From assembly GCF_037975245.1 (NCBI RefSeq), contig NC_092571.1, positions 4,854,001-4,918,000 on the forward strand: a stretch of DNA of 64,000 bases, given 5' to 3'. The notes below the pieces were generated by a model. The model did not search any database, was not told the origin of the DNA, and saw nothing but the letters and a program-made list of their open reading frames with translations. This DNA comes from Apostichopus japonicus (lineage: Eukaryota; Echinodermata; Holothuroidea; Aspidochirotida; Stichopodidae). Below, piece after piece: positions 56,601 to 64,000 of the stretch (its first letter is position 1; each line of letters begins with the position of its first letter). A program made the position numbers and the translations under genes.

Positions 56601-57274
56601 TCTCATTTCTTAATTGGATGAAGTTTGATGACATGTCAGATGCTCATTGTAAACTAATGTAATTATTACTGTAAGAATGTAAATTGTTTTTACATGTTGG
56701 AAATTATTTTGAAATGATTCAGTGGAAAATAAAATGAAAGATCAAATTTTGTGACAAACATTAGCATGGTTTTCTCTTGTTTGTATTCTTTTAAGTTTAA
56801 AGTGTGTGTTTGTATTATAGAAGAGAGAGGAGAGGGAGGGGCTTATGTACCGTAACACAAGCTGGTGTACTCATTAACAGAAGAACGTGTCATTCATTAC
56901 TTAGGTACAAAGTAACAGTCTCGTTGAAGTGTTATATTTAACATACGTTAATATCCAACTGCAACTCATATTGTCACTATTAAATAATCAATGTAATATT
57001 GGTGATTGCAATAATCTCAACTGTTATACTGGCAGAACTTATGAATGCCAGACCCGATAGGAACTAAAATTGTCAGGGGAAGATCCAGGGTTTTGTAATG
57101 GTCCTGAGGTTGTTGAGCCCTCATCCTAAATGTAGGATGTCTGGGAGCATTCATCGAGCCTAAACGATTGGTTGGGCTTTCTCAATTTATCTGAATTGCC
57201 TTCTGTAGGATCAAATGTAGTACGCATCCACACCGTTCTACCTCTAGTTCAGATATTGTCCTATTTAAAAAAAA

Positions 57275-57275
<1 letters not shown>
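53613..57275. other. No recognised gene; one 46-bp duplication
   Basis: AT-rich sequence with a C-run near 53910. A perfect 46-bp tandem duplication lies at 56075-56120 and 56121-56166 (with ACCGGGCTCCTTTGCCTG). Short frames only; no exon is recognised. Confidence 0.4.

Positions 57276-57318
<43 letters not shown>
57276..57318. repeat. (TA)n microsatellite
   Basis: About 21 uninterrupted TA units following a short A-run. The poly-Ile-Tyr frames across it are artefacts. Confidence 0.98.
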
Positions 57319-57320
<2 letters not shown>

Positions 57321-59866
57321 CCATTGGGTTGCTCATGAGAAATTAAGAGATCAAGATGCCGTGAAAGAGCCAGGTTAAGGTACATGCCTATGAACTCTAT
57401 AAAGCAAATATAACAAAATTGGAAGTTTAAATGAGATGTTCCTGACAAAAGTGTTGTTAATATTCACAGAACGTTTACACCGGTAATATCGTTTTCGCAG
57501 CAATCTTATGCAGTGAGAATTAATGCTTTACTCTAATTCGGGAAGAGGAAAAACGGAAAGGAAAGAAAGGTCAAATTCTACGACTTCCATAACTCAAAAG
57601 TAGGGACGATCTATCATAAACAGAATTGATTATTCTATTTCAAATAGACCATTACAAAGCAGATGTGATAATGCATCTTAACACAACATTGTTATTCAGA
57701 ATTATCTGGCAAATGGTTAATACGACGTATCAGAAACCTCTCGGGAGAAGTAAACTAATTTAGAAAATGTTACTTTGAGTGAGCTAAATCTCCATGACAC
57801 CTGTCACGGTTGTGTCCATCCTTGAACATATGCAATGGGTGTAATCTCATTATGAAATGGAATTCGAAATTTGTTACTACGAGTTCACCATAAAAATCCC
57901 AGATTTAATGCGATATTTCTTTCAGGTTTGTTCAATACTTCTTTTCATGGCTGAATTTCATGAAGAAATCATGCAACTGCGACTTGTAACACTAACTCCG
58001 AAATCCAACCATCCACATTGACATTGTAACCTTAACCTATGTTGTTGTAATTCTTTGCAGGGGGAAATGCAAGCTATGTGATTGTGATGCCGTGAGTAAT
58101 TACGTGTGCGTGGTGTACGACACATTCGCTTGTAAACACTTAAACTCAAAACTATATGGTTAGTGAACTTCATATTTGATATTTGGATGCATCACAATAA
58201 GTACAAGAACCGTATTGTTTTGGGTCAAACGTCATTCGACCATATAGGTGATCGTCTGAAAAGTTGTAAAACTTCAAAAGTGAAGCTCGGGTGACCTATA
58301 TATTTAGTATGTGGCTTCTCCATTCTATAAGCAAGATCTCTATTGTTTCTGCGGAGGTTTTAAGTCAACAGAGATGAAAGTTTTTTAGTGTAACAGAAGT
58401 TGAAGTCTGAAATCTCGTCAACACAATAATTTAAACTTGGATGAACTACGTACATGGTATGTGGAAACATCGTATTGAATATAAAAACTCTTGTTTTCTG
58501 TGGAAATTAAAGGTAATTTTGGGTTAATGGAGGTCAAAGTCTGAAAAAAATGAAAATGAAATGAACTTCACACTTGTGATCCAACTTATTACGTATGGTA
58601 AAAACACTCTGTTTTCATAATTAGTGTTCTTATGTACTGTTAAAAGTGTCAAAGTTCAGTGCTTAGGTTGAAATAGCTACAAGAGAACAGGAAGCACTGC
58701 AGCTTCTGGGCCATGAATGTTCCACATGGGAAACATCCTTACTGATATGTGCTGAGTGCTTTGAAGCCGCTACGAGAGAACAATCAATTTATCAAATCCA
58801 ATAATTCCATAGAAATTGAATTTCTCTCTACTCCCTACGAAACTCGCTAAGAGAGAACACGGAATATCTCAAGAAGCTTGAGCTTCCAGGACTTTTCCCT
58901 ATGGAGCCCACTAGAGGCATGAGATATGTCAGTCTGCCTCTCTCTGTCATGTACTTTTGGCGCTCCAAAATCACTGCAAAGGCGATAACATTGTTAATTT
59001 ATTTTTCGAAAATTTGCTCATCTGGTCACCTCAGTCGGTCGCAAAGAACCAAGTCTGTCTCGAAATCGATCAACGCTTAAGAATGGTTGATGAACGACCC
59101 TGGTTATGTGACATTAAAGTTTTGTCACAATTTTTAATTTCATGCAAAAGAAAATTCATCAATAAATTTGGTTCAACTATAAAGCAGGGGGAGGGGTTCG
59201 GACGTGTACTCTATTCCCCTAAATTTTTCCGTGATGTGCACTTTGTACGGGTTAGTTTTTGCCCCTCAAAAGAAAAAACATTGGAATATCTGGTGCGCCA
59301 ATACAGTTTACGTATTGTCTGCCTCATATGGCATAGATGTTGGTTTTAAACTTTAACCCGTCAGAAGAGGAATTTAAAGGAGAATTAATTGTTTAATAGT
59401 ATTGTCTCACGTTAAAAAGTTATTCATCTGAGGTAGATAGTTGAGTTATGGTTCGTTGATTTCATCATTTAACTGTAATCTTTGAAACGCACCAGTCAAT
59501 GTGTTGCATGATAACATGGGATACTTCCATCGTTTCTGTCTTTTGTAATTGTCAATATAGCTTCATTTGTAACGTATAAGAGACGGAAGATCGATTGAAA
59601 TCAATGACGGCTGCTGCAGTAATAGCCTCTCTACGGGTAACTTTCAGTCATTGTCTACGTACAAAGAATGATAAATTAACCCAGAAATGAAAACTTACTC
59701 GCCATGCATTGATGGTCGCCATGCATAGATGACAGGCGATCTGTCAAACGATTGTCTTTTCTTGCATCATGTGACCAAAACCCTTTCAATAGCAGTTAAA
59801 AAATAGTGTCAAGAAGTCGCCTGTTGTTATATGAATTCAATGTGTGACTTTGTTATGAATTCCAAA
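57319..59866. other. No recognised gene; diverged relative of the 870-1400 repeat
   Basis: 58200-58650 carries loosely repeated GGAGGT...AAGTCA..AGAGAT and GGAGGTCAAAGTCTGAAA phrases resembling 870-1400. GCTAC.AGAGAAC recurs near 58675, 58769 and 58848. A frame of ~130 codons at 58957-59349 has no ATG start and no family match. Confidence 0.4.
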
Positions 59867-60042
59867 TGGCATCGTACGGAAGCGTAGAAGGGATATTGCA
59901 TTGACGAGTTACCAACTTGACAAAACGACAATTATCTGCAAATTGACGAGATGGTAACGTGACAAAATTCAGAAAATTGACGTTTTGACGAGATAACGGA
60001 TCTCGTCAATGCATCAATTTTCTGCAAATTGACGAGTTGCAC

Positions 60043-61133
60043 CAGGCGAGGTGGAACGGAAAAATTATTGGGGGGGGGGGCTAATGTGTGGAGACTATCT
60101 AAGCGGAGCGCCACCATCGGTTGGCGCGGAACGTACAAGAAAATTTTGGGTTTTTTTCAAACCCCCAGATGGCCGGAAACGGCACTTCCCGAGTGTTTTA
60201 TGCTGCGAATACCTGGCCCTAAAATATGGGTCTCTAGCCTGCAATTTCTCAGATTGCACGTAAAGTCTGTAAAAACATTGTAATTTGTATATTCGATGGT
60301 GTTTGAAGAGAGTAGCTATTACTCGTAGTGTACTCGCAAAGACGTTTTTGAGTGTAGTAACGGCAGTGGCGGAGCTAGCTAGGGTATTGGCCGGGGGGGT
60401 AGCAAGAATGGTCTGTAGGGGCGCTTTCGACACTATCTAAGCGGAGCGCCACCACAGGTTGGCGCGGAGCGTACAGAAAATTTTTGTAAAAAGATACTCC
60501 CGAGATTGCAGGGAATGACCCTTTCCGAGGCCTTGCTAATTTGCAGATAAACGGAGAATAAATAGGTGTCGTCGCCATTTTGTCGGAAAATTACACCGAC
60601 AGAATATGACAAATGTCAATAGGTATATGAGAGCCCAATAAAATAGTCAAAAATCGCGAATAAGTAAAAAGTAGTGAAAAGCTGAAAAGGGCGCCAGCAG
60701 TCCATTTGAGTCCGTCAGGGGGGGGGCATCCGCCCCTGACTGTATATATGGACGCTCGATCCACCACTAAGGGGATGTTGGAGAACTGGCTGAAATGAGG
60801 CAAGTCATTGGCCTAAGACGAAGTTGTGTTACGCTACCGGTACTCACACTCACTGCTTCCACTTTTCACGGGGCGTGAAGACGCGGTTGGGGTGACAATG
60901 TGGTCTATAGCCAAGGGACGGGCCGAGGGTCCCCAGCAATTACTAAAATGATTACACCTATAGAGTATACGTGTGCATCGGACAGATCGACAAGTATGCA
61001 TTGAAAAATGGGCAGATGCACGTTTCGGAGCCTTGGTAAATATTGGGGGGGCTTATCATGCATTTGCCCCCTCAACTTTTTTATTGGGGGGGCTGAGCCC
61101 CCCCCCCCAAGCCCCCCCGGTTCCGCCGCCACT
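60043..61133. mobile_element. 1.09-kb hAT-like element inserted in the foldback element
   Basis: Starts CAGGCGAGGTGGAACGG and ends GGTTCCGCCGCCACTG, flanked by exact 8-mers AGTTGCAC (60035-60042 and 61134-61141) that belong to one 105-bp unit. The left end holds the TCTAAGCGGAGCGCCACC landmark. The right end is related to that at 1-90. It contains a second MITE at 60364. Confidence 0.92.
60364..60768. mobile_element. CAGTGGCGGAGC MITE nested in the 1.09-kb element
   Basis: Begins CAGTGGCGGAGCTAG and ends near CGATCCACCACT. The body is colinear with 4358-4755 (AAGCGGAGCGCCACC, GACAAATGTCAATAGGTAT, GGGCGCCAGCAGTCC). The right terminus is altered and the flanking 8-mers agree only loosely, so the boundary is approximate. 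Confidence 0.85.
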
Positions 61134-62044
61134 GAGTTGCACACTTACTACCATTTCGACAAAATGACAAAATTCAGAAAATTGACGTTTTGACGAGATA
61201 ACGGATCTCGTCAATGCAACAATTTTCTGCAAATTGACGAGTTGCACACTTACTACCATCTCGACAAGATGACAAAATTCAGAAAATTGACGAGTTGACG
61301 AGATAACGGATCTCGTCAATGCATCAACTTTCTGCAAATTGACGAGTTGCACACTTACTACCATCTCGACAAGATGACAAAATTCAGAAAATTGACGTTT
61401 TGACGAGATAACCGATCTCGTCAATGCAACAATTTTCTGCAAATTGACGAGTTGCACACTTACTACCATCTCGACAAGATGACAAAATTCAGAAAATTGA
61501 CGAGTTGCAGAAAATTGTTGCATTGACGAGATCCGTTATCTCGTCAAAACGTCAATTTTCTGAATTTTGTCATTTTGTCGAAATGGTAGTAAGTGTGCAA
61601 CTCGTCAATTTGCAGAAAATTGTTGCATTGACGAGATCCGTTATCTCGTCAAAACGTCAATTTTCTGAATTTTGTCATCTTGTCGAGATGGTAGTAAGTG
61701 TGCAACTCGTCAATTTGCAGAAAATTGTTGCATTGACGAGATCGGTTATCTCGTCAAAACGTCAATTTTCTGAATTTTGTCACGTTATCATCTCGTCAAC
61801 TCGTCAATTTGCAGATAATTGTCGTTTTGTCAAGTTGGTAACTCGTCAATGCAATGTCCCTTCTACGCTTCCGTAGCATCGCTTAATTTTGTTTCAGTTG
61901 TGGGTTTAATTGTTAACGGGCTTACAATTGTATTAAGTGTTGGGTTTCTTTCTTCTTTGGGGGGGGGGGGGGGGTAATAGGGGAAGTTCCTATTTTACGT
62001 GCTACTGCTGTATGGGTCACGTGTTCATGTTATATCATTGACAG

Positions 62045-62363
62045 CGTGATGGACGATTGGCTAAGGCGTCGGACTCGTGATCCAAGGATTGTTGGTTCGA
62101 CTCATGCCTAGTTCATTACGTTGTATCCTTGGGCAAGATGCTTTATCTCACTTGCCTCTCTCTACCCAGGGATTAAATGGGTCCCTGTGAGGTAACTTGT
62201 CATTGGGCGCAGTATATAACTACAGCCACCTTTAGGGATTGTCTCTGGGACAGGTTATCATTGACCAGGGGTAACATATCATCTGGAAAGTGCTTTGAGA
62301 CCTATTGCTGGTAAAGCGCTATATAAAAGTGGAATATTATTATTATTATTATTATTATTATTA
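62045..62363 (+). mobile_element. tRNA-derived SINE with (ATT)n tail
   Basis: The head has an A-box-like TGGCTAAGGCGTC (62058) and a B box GGTTCGACTC (62094-62103). The body contains TTGGGCAAGATGCTTTATC and ends AAAGCGCTATATAAAAGTGG before (ATT)n at 62334-62362. That 3' end is typical of SINE families widespread in deuterostomes and other marine animals. Confidence 0.88.
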
Positions 62364-62439
62364 CTTGTTCATATGCAGGCGACATGCCTTTTGTAATTTA
62401 TTCTAATATCACACGCAACTATTTGTAGCTATACTCTAC

Positions 62440-63480
62440 TATTAAAGTGTCTCGGTTGGATTTCTAAAATTATTTAAAATTTTGAATACCATTTTCAAAA
62501 GTGATTTTTTATCATATTGAATATCACAAGTAACATTGGGCTTACTGGGCACTATTATTTTGTATTCAATTACATAGAAATAGTGTCTATTGTGACATGG
62601 GTACTTGAAAATTATTTGAAATTTTGAATTCTATTTTCCAAAGTGATTTTTTTTAGCATATTGAATATCACAAGTAACATTGGGCTTACTGGGCACTATT
62701 ATTTTGTATTCAATTACATAGAAATATTGTCTATTGTGACATGGGTACTTGAAAATTATTTGAAATTTTGAATTCTATTTTCCAAAGTGATTTTTTTTAG
62801 CATATTGAATATCACAAGTAACATTGGGCTTACTGGGCACTATTATTTTGTATTCAATTACATAGAAATATTGTCTATTGTGACATGGGTACTTGAAAAT
62901 TATTTGAAATTTTGAATTCTATTTTCAAAAGTGATTTTTTTTAGCATATTGAATATCACAAGTAACATTGGGCTTACTGGGCACTATTATTTTGTATTCA
63001 ATTACATAGAAATATTGTCTATGTGACATGGGTACTTGAAAATTATTTGAAATTTTGAATTCTATTTTCCAAAGTGATTTTTTTTAGCATATTGAATATC
63101 ACAAGTAACATTGGGCTTACTGGGCACTATTATTTTGTATTCAATTACATAGAAATATTGTCTATTGTGACATGGGTACTTGAAAATTATTTGAAATTTT
63201 GAATTCTATTTTCAAAAGTGATTTTTTTAGCATATTGAATATCACAAGTAACATTGGGCTTACTGGGCACTATTATTTTGTATTCAATTACATAGAAATA
63301 TTGTCTATTGTGACATGGGTAACTGAAAATTATTTGAAATTTTGAATTCTATTTTCAAAAGTGATTTTTTTTTAGCATATTGAATATCACAAGTTACATT
63401 GGGCTTACTGGGCATTATTATTTTGTATTCACATACATAGAAATACTCTCTATTGTGACATTTGTACTTGTTTGTGCTCT
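62440..63480 (+). repeat. 144-bp tandem satellite, seven units
   Basis: CATATTGAATATCACAAG falls at 62513, 62657, 62801, 62945, 63088, 63231 and 63376 (143-145 base steps). Units share ACATTGGGCTTACTGGGCA and a T-run of variable length. The first and last units are the most diverged, as expected for array edges. Confidence 0.97.
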
Positions 63481-64000
63481 TATCTCCCAGCGGTTTCATA
63501 ATCATCATCATCCTCTCAATTTACCTTTCTTTGAAAGGTGAGGGACGACACGTTTCCCAGTGATTCCGTAAACACAACCTTTCCATACTCCCTTGACATC
63601 ACGTATCTCTAATTTACCCAATTTACATAGATAAGTGCATACATTCTGACAAATTATTGCCCACAAATTCATCTCGTTAGTTGTGTTAACAGTCTCACAG
63701 GGTCGAGTTGTCACTTATACCACGCAATTACGGGAGCGAGAAGAAATTTTGCTACTTAAATCAAATAAGAAAAGAAAGAAAAAAAGACGAAAAAGGAGCA
63801 AAGTGCATGCAAAGAAAGTAGGACTAATGGAATCATTGTATATAATGATCAATAAGAACACAATTTAGACAAATGACTACTTGTTATTCAGTCGTTTCTA
63901 TGATCACTGCGATCATAGCTGAGGACAATCAACAACAAATACAAAGACATACGACTCTTAATACTGTTTGTTACTCAGCCTTTGTAGCATGATTATCTGG
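63481..64000. other. No recognised gene
   Basis: A short Lys-rich frame (63683-63868) ends in KRKKKRRKRSK-like residues but has no supporting context. Confidence 0.3.

Larger units (their letters stand above)
59869..61881. mobile_element. Foldback element of inverted 105-bp repeat arrays
   Basis: Ends are TACGGAAGCGTAGAAGGGA (59875) and its inverse to 61875, flanked by GCATCG at 59869-59874 and 61876-61881. Between them, 105-bp units run in one orientation from the left and in the opposite orientation after about 61505. Without its 1.1-kb insertion it is ~0.9 kb. No transposase. Confidence 0.88.

Noticed and set aside
57172-57448. Frames with poly-Ile-Tyr
   Set aside because: They run through the (TA)n microsatellite.
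58957-59349. ~130-codon + strand frame
   Set aside because: No ATG start, no splice context and no family recognised; left as unexplained sequence.
62045-62120. tRNA gene
   Set aside because: A and B boxes are present but the cloverleaf is imperfect and a SINE body with an (ATT)n tail follows.

Overview
This is an AT-rich, intron-rich animal nuclear genome window. No prokaryotic operon, phage or CRISPR structure is present. One gene is recognised with certainty: the ortholog of PDE6D, the delta subunit of rod phosphodiesterase, which is a prenyl-binding ciliary shuttle. Its first four coding exons lie on the + strand at 15249-15289, 17392-17454, 29008-29159 and 33884-33989. All junctions are GT-AG and in phase. 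The exons encode 120 of about 147-150 residues. The last conserved exon, which should carry the final two beta strands, was not found. Tandem repeats, SINEs, a THAP-domain relic and nested DNA transposons whose ends begin CAGTGGCGGAGC, CAGGCGCGTAGCC or CAGGCCTCGAC suggest a marine invertebrate, possibly an echinoderm. That guess rests on style, not on a marker gene.

Layout. 1-13 kb is repeat territory: the end of a transposon, a tandem repeat with nuclear-receptor-like half sites, a frameshifted THAP exon, a foldback element with an 8-bp target duplication, a hAT-like copy, a CAGTGGCGGAGC MITE nested in a tandem repeat, and a 1.95-kb element with 5-bp duplications. 13-34 kb is the PDE6D locus. 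Its introns carry a perfect-duplication MITE, the second and inverted copy of the 1.95-kb element, a long hairpin, CGATTAT-rich element ends and a complete 1.47-kb hAT-like element. 34-46 kb holds 22-bp and ~143-bp tandem repeats and a 26-bp inverted repeat 5.2 kb apart. It also holds a possible alternative terminal exon (44206) and a convincing first exon of an unidentified gene on the minus strand (45467-45669). 46-64 kb is dominated by tandem arrays (46, 56, ~25, 146, 105 and 144 bp units), two tRNA-derived SINEs and a three-level nested insertion at 59875-61875.

How the parts relate. The only functional pathway visible is PDE6D cargo transport: extraction of prenylated proteins from membranes and ARL2/ARL3-controlled release. 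The rest is mainly the history of mobile DNA. Several elements can be delimited to the base because terminal inverted repeats and target-site duplications are both visible. No intact transposase or reverse transcriptase was found, so all mobile elements seen look non-autonomous or decayed. Long stretches between these features (for example 49-52 kb and 53.6-57.2 kb) show nothing I can name.
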